64,000 bases of DNA from Buddleja alternifolia (lineage: Eukaryota > Streptophyta > Magnoliopsida > Lamiales > Scrophulariaceae): positions 44,328,423 to 44,392,422 of the forward strand of contig CM033394.1 in the NCBI GenBank assembly GCA_019426215.1, given 5' to 3'. Position 1 is the stretch's first letter. Each line of letters opens with the position of its first letter. A program made the position numbers and the translations under genes. The notes beneath the pieces were generated by a model. That model saw only the letters and a program-made list of their open reading frames with translations. It was not told the origin of the DNA and did not search any database. Positions 11,354 to 23,620 of the stretch are shown in pieces.

Positions 11354-12523
11354 TAGGGGTGAACGCGGTTCGGTTTTACGATTTTTTTTATTAATTTCAA
11401 ATCAAATTGCCAAGTGCGGTTTGGAGGAAATAAAATTTGAAATTGCGATTTTGTAAATCAAAACCGACTATGCGGTTTTGTGCAGTTTGGTGCGGTTCGG
11501 CACAGTTCGGCGATTTTTTAAGTTATTTTACATTTTGAAGCTAAATAAGCAAACAATGTTTGTCATAGTTTTGTTAAACTAATTAATAAAAAGATAATGA
11601 TAATTCATAACTAAGAAAATATTTGTCTGGGAAACATTTATCAAAATTAAACTCCATGAATCATTAAAAAAAATACTAGTGTCATTACATATTATTATAT
11701 AAGAGTATCATACATTTAGAATAGGAAAACATAGTATTATATCACTATAAAAATCTGTTTGACACTGAGTATAAATATAATATGTACATATCTTACTATA
11801 TATATATATATAAATATATCAAACAAATACATACTCATATATAAGAAAATGTCTTAATCTAACTTGTATGAAAGTAAGACAAGAAATTTGTATATAAACG
11901 AGTAATACAAAAAATGACATGTTGTAATTGTTTGTTTATTAAAATTTGTGCACTAAAATCTACAAAAGGATATTGTAAAGTGTATTATAAGGTTATAAAA
12001 CAATAGGTAATCTAATGCTACATTGCTATTACAAATAATTGTGATAGTTAAATAAAACAAATGTCATAAATATAATCTATAATACTTTTTTTTCCGTCAA
12101 ACCTCTTCAAGTGTCTATTATATATATATATATATAAAATAAAAATAGAACACTGAAATATCATAAGATATTATCACTTCAAAAGTCTCAAGCACAAATG
12201 TTGATTGAACATATTATTAATCATGTAAAAGATATAACCATATCAATTCAATAACAAATATTAAATAAAACTACAAATATGAATAGTATTACGAGTTAAA
12301 CCTATTAAAGGTTCAAATTAAAAAATAATAATAAGAAATATATATATATATATATTGTCGGTGGTGGTGCGGTTCAGTTTTTTTAACACCAATTTTGAAA
12401 CCAAACCACATAGGGCGGTGCGATTTTTATTTAAATTTTAAACCAAGGTTTGCTTAGAAAATTGACAAAAACGGTGTGGTGCGGTCGGTTCAGATAGTTT
12501 TGCAAAACCAATGTTCACCCCTA
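11354..12523. mobile_element. 1.17-kb non-autonomous hAT-like transposon
   Basis: Terminal inverted repeats are TAGGGGTGAAC and GTTCACCCCTA. Flanks are GGACGACC (11,346-11,353) and GGGTGACC (12,524-12,531), an 8-bp target duplication with two mismatches. An 8-bp duplication and a TAGGGGTG start are typical of plant hAT elements. Just inside each end are clusters of GTGCGGTTCGG-type motifs, a plausible subterminal transposase-binding array. The AT-rich middle has no open frame for a transposase. Confidence 0.75.
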
Positions 12524-12677
12524 GGGTGACCCACATTTTTCGATAGCTTGATATTTATTTTGTAAACGCCGCGGTCGATTCCAACCCAAGGTCGATAGCT
12601 TGATATGGACTAAGGACTTCATGAAGATTGAATGATATATAGCAAGCGACCAAGCGATTGTTGCTGTTGACTGCACC

Positions 12678-13368
12678 CAAGGTCTGAAATTTTGATTTCG
12701 GTATAGTATAGGATATTCGGGATATTCGAAATTTTGATTTCGATTTTAAAGAAATTATGAAAATTTATAAAAATACTGGAAATTTACCATCAAACTTTTG
12801 GTAACTTTAATCACCATACTTATACGTCTTTTACATTAAGAATATTCTATATATAATATATGTATAATAAATCTTATTAAATAGTAGGATCAAAACATGT
12901 TACAAACATATGAAATAAATATGAATTCAAAGTAAAATAATAATCAAATCTTATAAAAAATTAATTAAAATAAAGTAAGTTTAGTAAAAATCATGTGTGT
13001 GGTTAGGGTGAACAGTTGGTAGGTGTGGACCAACTTGAAATATTGTTTTTAAATAATAAAATTTAAAATGAATAAAAAAATAATCAATATTCAAAATTTT
13101 GGGCTTCGGTCAAAATTTTGGAAAATTTCGGGTTTTGGGCTAATTTTCGATGGATATTTAACGAAAGAGTTTTAATATTATTTTTCGAAAAATTTCACAT
13201 CTCCGCAAAAATTTTCGGTTTCACTCAAAATTTCAAGAAATTTCGGGTTTCGATCGAAATTTCGGAAGATAGTTTGCAAAATTGGATCGAAAGTGAGATT
13301 TCACTTCGGGACCCAGAAATCCAAAATTTCGGTCGAAATTTTGAGGTTTCGAGGGAAATTTAAGACCA
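12678..13368. mobile_element. 0.69-kb Mutator-like non-autonomous element
   Basis: TGACTGCACC stands on both sides (12,668-12,677 and 13,369-13,378), a perfect 10-bp direct repeat. The ends share GGTCT-AAATTT in inverted orientation. The right part is made of short imperfect repeats of an AAATTTCGG(G/T)TTTCG motif. Two related copies lie in the inverted arms (40,652-41,379 and 57,271-58,010). No transposase; an open frame at 13,118-13,363 follows the repeats and is not a credible gene. Confidence 0.6.
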
Positions 13369-13454
13369 TGACTGCACCGTGGAGTATCTCGAAGCACCTT
13401 AAATGGTGAGATTTTTAGTTCAAACAAGTAAAAATCAAAAGCGTGGTTGCCAAT

Positions 13455-14220
13455 TGTTTACACTATAAAATAATTTGGGCTTTCGAATTACAGAGCCCAA
13501 ATAGCCCAAATTGAGGAATTCGAAAAGAACAAAGTTTTGGCCCACAAATAAATAAAACAAGGCCTATTAAATTCAAAAGATAACAAGATATGGGTTGATT
13601 TAATAAAAACCCAATAATCAAATCTGAAGAAATAAATAGAGTCCAAAAGCCGGTAATCTGCATTCAAGGAAGACGCGCCAAGTTGAGAATTTTGAAAGAG
13701 GCGGTTGGAAGCAGTTGAAGGCAGTTCCCAAAGAAGAAGAACGTGGGTTCCCCAAGGCCAAGATATATGCGCCAAAAAAAGAAAGAGAATCAGCATCAGA
13801 ATCACAACTTCTACATTTTTATTTTCTTAGACTTAGCTCTAGTCTTAGGAGTAGTTCATAGCGTTAATTAGGAGTAGCCGTAGAATAATTTAGTAGTTGC
13901 TGGTCAAGCATTTCAGGAATTAGGCTGCGAAGCTTGTATCTACAATCACTTGTAATCACGATCGAAGACTGTCATAGAGGTATAAATTACCCTTTTTTTT
14001 AGGTTTAAATATTTGATAGGTTAATTTTAGCTTGACTTTAGTTGTTTGATTCATTGTTTTTACACTCGAAGTTAATAATCAAAGAATTAATTAAAGACTT
14101 GAACCACCATCCAGCGTATCAAACACAAGGGTTAAAATATAATCTCAAATTATAGATTATCACGAGGCTTGGAACAACTATTCGGATCCACCTCATTCTG
14201 ATTTGTTTTATCGCGAAACA
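13455..14220 (+). repeat. candidate 5' LTR of a Ty3/gypsy element
   Basis: This lies directly upstream of TTTTTGGCGACCACAGTGGG (from about 14,223), a sequence seen at the start of internal regions of plant Tat-type elements. It would begin TGTTTACAC and end GCGAAACA, so TG...CA with TGTTT/AAACA inverted tips. No second copy exists in the window, and the 3' LTR at 25,793 is unrelated, so the left edge is uncertain. Confidence 0.35.
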
Positions 14221-14304
14221 AATTTTTGGCGACCACAGTGGGAGTCGATTTTGATAACTGATCTTCTAAAAAAAAAATTTTGTAAACAAATTCTTGTTGT
14301 CTAC

Positions 14305-15491
14305 ATGATGTCAGAGGATCTCTTAGAGAAGATTTGGGTGATGATTTTGACGCTCAACCAATTTCGAAACATAAGGTTAGAGCGGACAAAATGTATGAAC
14401 AGTTTGTTTGGATCATGAAACAAACCTTAGCAAGTGCTCGAGAAGATCAAAGAAGAGAATTCGATGATCAATATCGAGCATTAGCGCAAGAATCTGCTCT
14501 TATATTTACTGCGATTGTCCAAGATATTGCCGTGAGTGCTCGAGATGGGCTCGCTCGAGAGGTTACTGGAGTAATTACAGAATTGGGTGAAATTTTTAAT
14601 CAAACGTGTGACGTTTTTTTGAATATGATAAACACCCAGGTAGCTTTAGCACTCGAACCTTTAATAAGCAGGCATAATGTTTTGGTAGAAAAAGTATCGC
14701 AGTTAGTGTCGACCGAACCTAGGATTCAAACTAGATACGTGAATCCAAACGAAATTCCTTTAGGTTACCCTCGAGATAAACGAGTTCGAAATAGTCAATT
14801 CGAAGTTGGCCAAACTTCGAATCCTATACCCCTCGAGGAACAAAATTTTGTAAACCAACAAAACCCTGGGGAGCAACCAGGAATGAACCAAACGAATACT
14901 AACCAATCTCCACAGCCTACATCTTTTAACTTCCAAAATATAAACGCGAGTCAATTTAACTCACAGCCTATAAGGCAAAATTTTCCTGTACCGCCGAGTG
15001 GTCAAGGACAAGTGCCTATTGGCAATCCTCCGAATATTAACATCGGAAGTTTCGAACCAAATGTTAGTTTTACCCAAGGATTTATATCGGGGGGCAAAAC
15101 TAGCCTCAAGGGCTACATTATACAGGAACTTCGAATGTCCCTTATAACATAGGAAATCAGAATTTGCCTGGGTTTCAGGCAAATCAAAGTTTCCCTTTCA
15201 GTACGAATAACTTTCAAGTTCCATATGCTAGGGGGCAGTACATGCCTAACAATTAAATGGGAGGAAATATAGGGCCTCAGGTCCAAGATCCTTTCCAAAA
15301 CTAAGTAGATTGGCAATCGAAAGAATGTACGGGCCTGGGTTTCGAAAAAACCACCGGATAATCCCGGGAAAACCTTACCGTGATTGGGTAGATCGAAATT
15401 TCCCTTTCCCGAGAACTTACAAAATTCCTAATTTTACATTATTCTCAGGAGACAACCACGTGTCGGCCTTAGAACACTTATCTCAGTTTAC
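14305..15491 (+). pseudogene. Ty3/gypsy gag, 5' portion, frameshifted
   Basis: The first plausible start is ATGATGTCAGAGG at 14,305. One frameshift near 14,330 leads into a frame open to 15,152: a helical segment (KQTLASAREDQRREFDDQYR) followed by an Asn/Gln/Pro-rich linker. After further shifts, a frame from about 15,310 encodes a KPYRDWVDRNFPFPRTYKIP...FSGD motif typical of plant gypsy capsid cores and runs into the assembly gap. Gag packages element RNA in virus-like particles. This family probably matches the antisense element at 49-55 kb, whose own gag start is missing. Not functional as it stands. Confidence 0.65.
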
Positions 15492-15553
15492 NNNNNNNNN
15501 NNNNNNNNNNNNNNNNNNNNNNNNNNNNNNNNNNNNNNNNNNNNNNNNNNNNN
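15492..15553. other. assembly gap, 62 N
   Basis: 62 undetermined bases. The sequence before and after may not belong to the same element; see findings. Confidence 0.99.
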
Positions 15554-17430
15554 GCCTACGATGAAAACGCCAGAAGAAGCCGGGCGTATAGATGATCCTA
15601 AAATATTGCAAGTATCATCGCCTAGTGGGGCACCCAATTCACGACTGTTTCATATTCAAAGATAAAGTGTGCAGCTGGTCGTAGGAAAGATATCTCTTGA
15701 AGAAGATACGTAACTGCCAACGTGGTATCTATCACGTTTGGGTCATCTAAGGGTTATGATAAATAAAGACGCCAAAGGAACGTGCCTGCGAAGAGCTTAA
15801 CGATGTTAACTACGCTCATGTAATGCAACACATGAACACAAGAAAACTCTCAAAAGCGATAGTTAGTTTGTCTGAGGTAAGGTCTTCTGTTGATCTCATG
15901 TTTGTCAACAATTGCTTTTGTACGGATGAAGTCTGTTATTGATCCAACCCTCATAATAGGCATTATTGTCACTTGCTACACTCATGAGCAAAGGGTAAAT
16001 AGAATTTTGGTTGATGGAGGGTCTGCGGTCAACATTTTACTTTGCATACGTTGAGAAAATTGGGGATTTCTGTTGACGAACTTTCTAGTAGTCGTCTGAT
16101 GATCCAAGGCTTCAACCAAGGCAACAGGAGGGGTGAGACTGTCGGTATCTAAAGGATGAAGCTAATGATGGAGAGATGTCGTCAAACGCATTGTTCCATG
16201 TTATAGATGCTAGAACCTCCAACATGCTTCTAGGACGACCTTGGTTGCATGAGAATGTGTGTGGTCCCTTCAACTTGGCACCAATGCTTCAAATATTGCC
16301 AAGAGGGAATAGTAAAAAAGGTGTTGGCCGATGATAAACTTTCACTGAAGCTGAGTAGCATTTACGCCGATGCTAAATACTACCTGAAGGACCAAAGACC
16401 ACAAAAGAAGAAGCGTCACTGATAGAAGCCAAGAGAAGAAATCAACAAACTACAGGGGTGAGGCGAATGATACTCTACATTCCAACGGTGAAAATCACTC
16501 AAAAGTTGAATTGCCTCTCGTCAAAGATGAGTCATTAGAAGAATTGATACTACCTATGACGAGACTTGATATGAACAAGCATCTCATCCGCCTCTTAAGG
16601 ATTTGTCCGCCCAATTGAAGGTGCCAAAGAAGAACATGGAGGAATCCGTACCGAAAGTTCTTCGATCCAAAGGCTTACAAACTCCTACCAAAGTAGGGTA
16701 CAACCAAAAGAAGGCTCTATTTTGGGGAAAAAACTCCCTCCAGAAGTTTCTGGTGAACAAGTTCATGGACGCATGCTACTCAGATAATGCTTAGAGAAAG
16801 TGGGCACGCTATTCAGAGCCCTCGAATCGGTCTTGGGTTTGTCCCCCCCAAAATCCAATTCGCATCGCAATAAGAAGAGCTAGTAGCAACTATGTGAAGT
16901 GAAGAAGCATTATCCTCAACAGAGTATATCTTGACGAAAGTGGAAAAAGACGCGACGCATATCTGTCTTTGAAAGACGTGGTCCTCTAATGAAAAATGGC
17001 AATAAGAGAAAACGATAGACGAAGGTGGGTGTCTTGAAAAGGCGCGAAGTACGCTATCAAAGTCAACAAATCACGTGCCACTTACGAACCTTCGTAGCCT
17101 GATACCGTCTCGCATGGGATGCGCTGATTTGACTATATCATGCGGTAAAGTCTTGAAAGCTAAATGGCAAAACTATAGTCTTTACTCAAGTCCAGTACTA
17201 TGAGAGGACGATAAGAGAGTGTCGATCATCAATATCACATCACTTCAAGAGAGGAAGATATGTTTGAGAAGAAGAAGACGCAGAGGCGGCACCACCGATC
17301 TTGAAGAAGGTGTCAAAGGCCACGGTCGACAAATTGAAAGAGATTAACCTCGGTGATACCAACATATTAGGCCAATTTACATAAGTGCTTTACTAACTGT
17401 CGCACGAAGAAGAAAAAGCCTACATTGAGT
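15554..17430 (+). pseudogene. Tat-lineage gag C-terminus and aspartic protease, decayed
   Basis: Translation across many stops and shifts gives the order known from Tat pol: a MKTPEEAGRIDDPK start, a segment of the VSITFG type, then an aspartic protease whose active site reads VDGGSAVN (about 16,009-16,032) with a following GRPWLHE-like flap (near 16,230). The linker to RT contains the GYNQKKALFWGK block at about 16,695. At least a dozen lesions are visible, so no product is expected. The protease normally cuts the element polyprotein. Confidence 0.6.
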
Positions 17431-19375
17431 TGTTACATGAGTTCAAAGATATTCGCATGGTCATACAAAGAATGCCTGGCCTAGATCCCAAGGTAGCAGT
17501 CCATCATCTATCAATTAGAAAAGGGGGTCGCCTATCAAGCAAGCAACGTCGATTTCGACCCGAGTTGGTCCCTTTAATTGAAACGGAAGTAAAACAAACT
17601 CATTGAAGTTGGATTCATACGTGAAGTCAAATACCCTACATGGATTTCAAGCATCGTTCCAGTGAGAAAGAAGAATGGACAAATCCGAGTGTGCGTTGGA
17701 CTTTAGGACACTAACGGAGCATGTCCCAAAGATGACTTTCCGTTTGCCTATCGCTGAATCATGATTGATGCTATACCGGCCACGAAGCTCTATCTTTCAT
17801 GGACGGGTCGTCTGCATATAATCAAATACGCATGGCACCAAAGGATGAAGAATTAGCGGCATTTCGTACCCCAAAAGGTATATATTGCTATAAAGTAATG
17901 CATTCGGACTAAAGAATGCAGGAGCAACTATCAAAGGGCCATGCAAAAGATCTTTGACGGCATGCTTAATAAAAATGTAGAGTGCTATGTCGATGACTTG
18001 GTTGTGAAGTCTCAAAAGGCGAGTAGATCATCTCGTAGACCTAAAAAGGGTTTTTGAACGCTTACGAAGATATCAACTGAAGATGAATCCCCTAAAATGC
18101 GCATTCGGCGTAACATCGGGAAAGTTTCTTGGATTCATTGTTCGGCATCAGGTATAGAAATTGAACAAGCAAAAAATTGATGCAATCGCGAAAATGCCTG
18201 AACCAGAAATATCCATGAGCTCAAAAGCCTGCAGGGGAAGCTAGCATATCTTCGAAGGTTTATCTCAAATTTGGGTCGGTCGATGTCAAACCATTTAGTC
18301 GCCTCATGAAGAAAGGTGTTCCATTTGAATGGGATGAATCTTGCAGAAATGCTTTCAAAGCATAAAAACATATTTGATGAAGTCAACCTGTGCTGGTTTG
18401 CACCAGTCCCAAAACGCCTCCATAATCCTTTACATTGCTGCTCAAGAACGTTCTGTGGGGCATTACTGCGCACAGGAGAATGATCATGGGAAAGAAAGCG
18501 CTTTGTACTACTTGAGTAGGATGATGATGCCAAACGAGATGAAGTACTCGCCAATTGAAAAGATTTGCTTGGCTCTTATCTTCGCTATCCAAAAATTAAA
18601 ACATTACTTCCAAGCGCATATTGTTCGCCTTGTTTCAAAGGCAAACCCATTAAAGTATGTGATGTCGAACCAGTGCTCTCCCGATAGACTTGCGAGGTGG
18701 TAACTCAATTGCAACAATTGAGATTGTCTATGTTCCCCAAAAGGTTGTGAAGGGGCAAGTTCTAGCGACTTTTTGGCAGATCATCCTATCCGCCGAATGG
18801 GAGTTATCTGATGATCTACCGCGAAGATGTTCTACTGGTTGAAGTTGCTCCCCCTTGGAGAATGTATTTTGATGGAGCTTCTCATAGAGAAGAGGCTGGC
18901 GCTGAGTAGTGTTTATTACGTCTGATGGAGAAGTGTTACCATACTCCTTCACTCTGACTGAAAATGCTCAAATAACGTTGCTGAATATCAAGCTCTGATC
19001 CTTGGGTTAGAAATGGCTGTCGATATAAAACAATTACACCTCAGAGTATTTGGAGACTCCAATTAGTGGATAAATCAATTAGAGGGATCATATGAGTGAA
19101 AAAGCCTGACCTACTTCCATACTTCAACTATGCGAGACGACTTGTTGGATGGCTTGGGGATGTGACGATTGAGCATGTGGAGGAAAAGACAATAAACAGC
19201 TGATGCATTACAAACTGGCTTCTTACACTCGCCATGCCTGAAAAAAAGAAGCACGAGTTCCAATATGTAAAAGTGGGTCATCCCACCAATCTTTGAAGAT
19301 GAAGATGGCGATGAAGAAGAAAATCACATTGTCGAAGTATTTGAAATAGGAAAGGAAGATTGGCGGCAACCACTG
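17431..19375 (+). pseudogene. Tat-lineage reverse transcriptase, RNase H and second (archaeal-type) RNase H, decayed
   Basis: RT motifs in order: KEMPGLDPKVAVHHL (about 17,455), IVPVRKKNGQIRVC (17,650), and the catalytic YVDD at 17,986-17,997 still intact. RNase H follows, best in the open frame 18,341-18,703 (ALYYLSRMMMPNE...YSPIEK). From about 18,860 a second RNase H is readable (YFDGASHRE, AEYQALILGLEMAV across shifts). A dual RNase H is a known mark of the Tat/Ogre lineage. Stops and frameshifts are frequent, so the enzyme is dead despite the intact YVDD. Confidence 0.7.
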
Positions 19376-20604
19376 GTGGATTACTTGAAATACGAAAAAT
19401 TACCTGATGATCCACGCCAGAGAATCGACGTTAACGTTGCGAGAGCCCGCTTCATCTATATACAAAGACACCCTTATAGGCGCTCATTTGATGGGGTCTT
19501 CTTGCGTTGCTTAAACGATGATGAAGCCATTCAAGCCATGGAAAGAGCTCATTCCGGAGTTTGTGGAGCACACCAATCTGGCCCGAAGTTACACTTTCGC
19601 ATAAAAAGAATGGGCTATTATTGCTAACAATGGTTAAGGACTGCATGGATTTCGCTCAGAGGTGTCAAGCTTGTCAATTTCACGCGAATTTCATCCACCA
19701 ACCACCTGAGCCACTACACCCTACTGTTGCTTCATGGCCTTTTGATGCATGGGGATTAGATGTCATCGGACCTATGATAAAGTCATCTGCTGGGCACTTG
19801 TACATCTTGGCTGCAACTGACTACTTCTCCAAATGGGCTGAAGCGATACCCCTCAAAGAAGTCAAAAAGGAAAATGTTGTTGATTTCATCCGTATCAACA
19901 TCATATATCGGTATGGAGTTCCTCGGTATATAGTCACCGATAATGGAAAGCCATTCTCCAATGCTCTGATAGACAAGTTGTGCCAAAAGTTCAATTTCAA
20001 ACAGAGAAAATCTTCAATGTACAACGCCCCTGCTAATGGCCTAGCTGAAGCCTTTAATAAAACTCTCTGCAATTTACTAAAAAAGGTGGTTACAAAATCA
20101 AAGCGAGATTGGCATGAAAGGATTGGAGAAGCTTTATGGGCATATAGAACCACCTATAGGACTCCGACACAAGCAACTCCTTACTCGTTAGTGTATGGAG
20201 TAGAAGCCGTAGTTCCTCTTGAGCAACAAATCCCTTCATTGAGGATAGCCATACAAGAAGGACTTACTGAAGATGAAAATGCTCGTTTACGGCTTGAAGA
20301 GTTGGAGGCCTTTGATGAGAAGAGACTAGAGGCGCAGCAACGACTTGAGTGTTACCAAGCTCGTCTTTCTAGGGCATTCAACAAGAAAGTTCGATCACGC
20401 TCCTTTGAAGTTGGTGACTTAGTCCTCGCTGTAAGAAGGCCCATCATTATGACGCATCGGACCGGCAACAAGTTCATATCAAAATGGGACGGTCCCTATG
20501 TCGTTAAAGAAGTTTATACCATATGGCGCGTACAAGTTGGTCGCCGAAGACGGCTTAAGAGTTGGCCCATAAATGGGAAATTCTTAAAGCGTTACTATCC
20601 ATGA
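19376..20604 (+). pseudogene. Tat-lineage integrase, one frameshift
   Basis: The first part (19,376-19,627) holds the HHCC zinc region (AHSGVCGAH...) and ends at a TAA caused by loss of one base around 19,615. The next frame is open for the rest. In the product read from 19,561, the catalytic triad is D67 (GLDVIG), D127 (VTDNGK) and E163 (NGLAEA), with exactly 35 residues between the second D and the E. The C-terminus has a KWDGPYVV motif and ends LKRYYP, usual for Tat integrases; no chromodomain follows. Integrase inserts element cDNA into the chromosome. This is the best-kept gene of the element, yet the single shift splits zinc finger from core. Confidence 0.85.
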
Positions 20605-20927
20605 GTTTGTACCCTAACCTTTCAAAAAAAAAATCAAAAAAAAAAACATAAAAAAAAAATCAAAAAATCATTGAACTACGTTATGACTTGATCCCTTTTA
20701 TTAGGGTACGTAGGCAGCTTAGATTCCCTCTGAGTTTAGTCATAAAAATAAAAAAAAATCATGTTTCCATATAAAGTGATGTTATCCATTAAATATAGTT
20801 GTACAAAAAAAAAAAAAAAAGCTCAAGAAAAATATCTATGTTCTTCAACTCCTCTTGGACAGATGTCAGGTGCGTCATCGAAGTACTCAAAATCTTCGCT
20901 GCTTCATCACTCAAGGGGGCAGTCTTC
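20605..20927 (+). other. poly(A)-rich linker between pol and antisense ORF
   Basis: Several runs of 8-16 A. A GGGTACGTAGGCAG segment at 20,703-20,716 is a conserved-looking piece seen downstream of integrase in Tat-type elements. No gene. Confidence 0.55.
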
Positions 20928-23384
20928 TTAAGAGCAATAATTCATCCTCAATACATGAATATCAACCTCGGCACTTTTAAGAAGTTCTTCCTGGCTCTTT
21001 AAGGACGAAGATAATTTCTTCTTGCGACGCTTCAAATCTTTAAGCTCTTTCTCAACGCATGCCAATTCCTCCTTGGTCGATTTGATGTGATCAACCTCTT
21101 TGCTTGCTCTAGTCTTGGCTTTACCTAGACGGTCCTTGGTATCCCCGAGCTGTTGATCAAGAAGCTCCTTGGATAGCCTTTCTGAAGATGAGGATCTCGC
21201 GGCATCATAGGCAGCTGCCTTATAAAACAATGATTGCAATAGTCCGTCAATGTGAGAAACATCTATATCTTTGAAGACCTTCATTGAGTCATAAACAACT
21301 TGAACTTCGTCCTTCAAAGATGAGATGTCATCAACTTTTGCTTTTGTGATCTTATCCCGAATAATACGCCATAAGCTCTGAACATGAATGCGTTGATGCT
21401 CAAGTACATATTTCATCCCCACAAATACTGAAGCCTCAGGAGAAGGTGGTCTCTGTTCAACACTAGCAGTGTTGGTCCGCGTTGCTACTTCGACTATCCT
21501 CCAAGCCGCATGAAGAACTTCTCTTTTTACTCCCCTCAAAAGCTTCAGTAGCTGGTACACTACATTCAATAATAAGGGATGGCAGACGAGGATGTAGAGG
21601 ATTAGGAGTAATGTCTTTAAGCATACAATCTCCTTCAATGTGTTTTTTGTCTTTAAGTGGGGTTTGCTTTGAACCATTCAAGAACGATATGTTCTCCTCA
21701 AGATATGTACCATGAGTCTTTGCCCACCATTCTTTATAATTCTTTGAAAAGAGCTTCTTAGCATTTGGGGGAATAGAAAGAAGCATCGCCTTAGAAAAGG
21801 ACTTGGTAAAAGTACACAAGCGCCAATAACGAAGAACCTCATCTGATGTAACTGTTCGGACATCATACTTGATAACACCAGGAACCTCCTGATAGTAGCC
21901 AAATTGGCGTCCAAATCTATGGGACTATAAGGCTCAACAATGGACTTTTCACCCTGTCTCAAAGACAGATAGTGCGAGCGAATGGACATGAAAAGATTCG
22001 CCTTAGACTCCCCGTATTCGCCATCATCAATAAACATGAGATCCTTGCTCGTCGTGGTCATTAGGCAAGTCCAAGCAGCAGTCTCTCCCTTATGGATGCG
22101 TCGTCGGGCCTCTGTTGGATCAAAGTATCTTGCACCCCCTTCGCCAGAGAATTTCACCATCTTAGGACCACGCAATTCACACCCAACTGGGTAGTGAGTC
22201 TTGAAGTAATAAGCCAACCAAGCATATACGAAATGGATAGGGAACGAAGTATTCGCTTTAGTTGGTCTCATAGAAGTCGAAACTTCATTCAAACCTTTGT
22301 AAATGCTTGCCAAAGCAGGGATCGTCAAGCTAACTTGTCGACCACTAGCCATAATTGCAGCCATCTTGAAAGTACTTGGCCGTATAGTGTTAACATCTCT
22401 CCCAGGAAGAACAAAGGTACAGAGCCAACAAGCCAAGTGAGCCGCCAAGTAAGTCTCTTCCTTCAAAGTTTCCCTAATGCCGAGTTTGGAAAATATCGCC
22501 TCCTCCGTAGTCGACCACTTCTCGTGAACACCTAAATCTCTAAGGGGGTTGTGAGTAGACGCTAGGCGAGTGGACTTCTTCTCCTTACGAATAGGAGTTT
22601 GGCTATATTTCACCTTCTTCTTGGACCAAAACCTCACCCATTGGTCAACAGACACTTGGGAATATTGATTCAACTTGGAGCCTCCTAGAAGTAAATGGTA
22701 AGCGCGGAATAAGTATTCACATGAGCGAGGGAGAAATATGTGCCCCTTTTCGTCAATACCGGTGAGCTCCGTAGCATTAGGGATGACTTCGTCGTAGAAG
22801 AGTCCAGTCATGGGAAGACCTGCGAGAGCGTATAAATCCCACAGAGATATCGAAAACTCGCCAATGGAAGTCAGTAATGTATTCGTAGTGGGACACCAAG
22901 CCTCGGAGAAGGCTTTCACGATGTTCGTGTTTCGATCATAAGTATACATCGAGGCATACACTGCATCGTAGATCCTGGCAGACAGTAACTTATCTTTGCA
23001 CCGGCTAAGGATGTCCTCTGTCCACTCCCAGTAGCCTTTGATGTAGTGAAATTCACCAAGGAATTTGATGTCGTCTCCAATCCACTTCGCCTTGCCGTCA
23101 ATGATGTTACGCCCCAGTGTTGGCAAAATAAGTGGCTCAATCGACGGTTGGTGGTGAGAAGATCGCAGACTCCATGCCTTAGTTGTTTTGTTCAAATTAA
23201 TTTCTTCACACCATTCCACCATGGACAATGAGTTTGTCAAACTTGGCCACCGTTTTGCCTTTCGACCGACAAGAGAAATATGAACCGATAGATGAACACC
23301 TTCCTCCATAGGTTGGTTCTCGTTGTCAAGAATTGTCAAATATTGATCTCCGGAAGGGGACGAAGTATCTTTGAAAAAAATCAT
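20928..23384 (-). pseudogene. antisense accessory ORF with plant mobile domain (Tat aORF)
   Basis: Transcribed opposite to pol and convergent with it. The start at 23,384 is the first ATG after a poly(T)/poly(A)-like upstream stretch. The N-terminal 400-odd residues show the plant mobile domain (aminotransferase-like) pattern: a WCPTTNTLL segment, SIGEFSISLWDLYALAGLP, then W-x-FW and LACWLCTFVLPG blocks. After a shift near 21,890 comes an SxNAxxLFSKxYKEWWAKTHG block. After a second shift near 21,500 comes a charged coiled-coil of about 130 residues ending at 20,928. Mobile-domain ORFs between pol and the 3' LTR in antisense are known in Tat elements; their role in the element life cycle is unknown. 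Two frameshifts make it a pseudogene, though long parts remain open. Confidence 0.75.
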
Positions 23385-23620
23385 TGTATTACCTGCCAAT
23401 GTACAACGAAACAAGGTATTATTGAAAGTTTGTAAAAAAAAAAAAAAAAAAAAATCAGCACGCAGTGCACAACTGTGCAAAAGGTTCGCACTTTTGCGAA
23501 AAAAAAAAATTAAAAAATTAAAAAAAAATTGCAATGTTATATGTGAAATCCTAGGAAATGAGAAATCAAAACATGATATATACATAGCTTACCAAGTTGA
23601 AAGAAAAGGAAGAGGGAGAA

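Noticed and set aside
13118..13363. 81-codon frame rich in Phe and Asn
   Set aside because: It follows short AAATTTCGG repeats of a non-autonomous transposon and has no domain.
21982..22535. Plus-strand open frames over the mobile-domain ORF
   Set aside because: Shadows of the minus-strand accessory ORF; no domain and poor starts.
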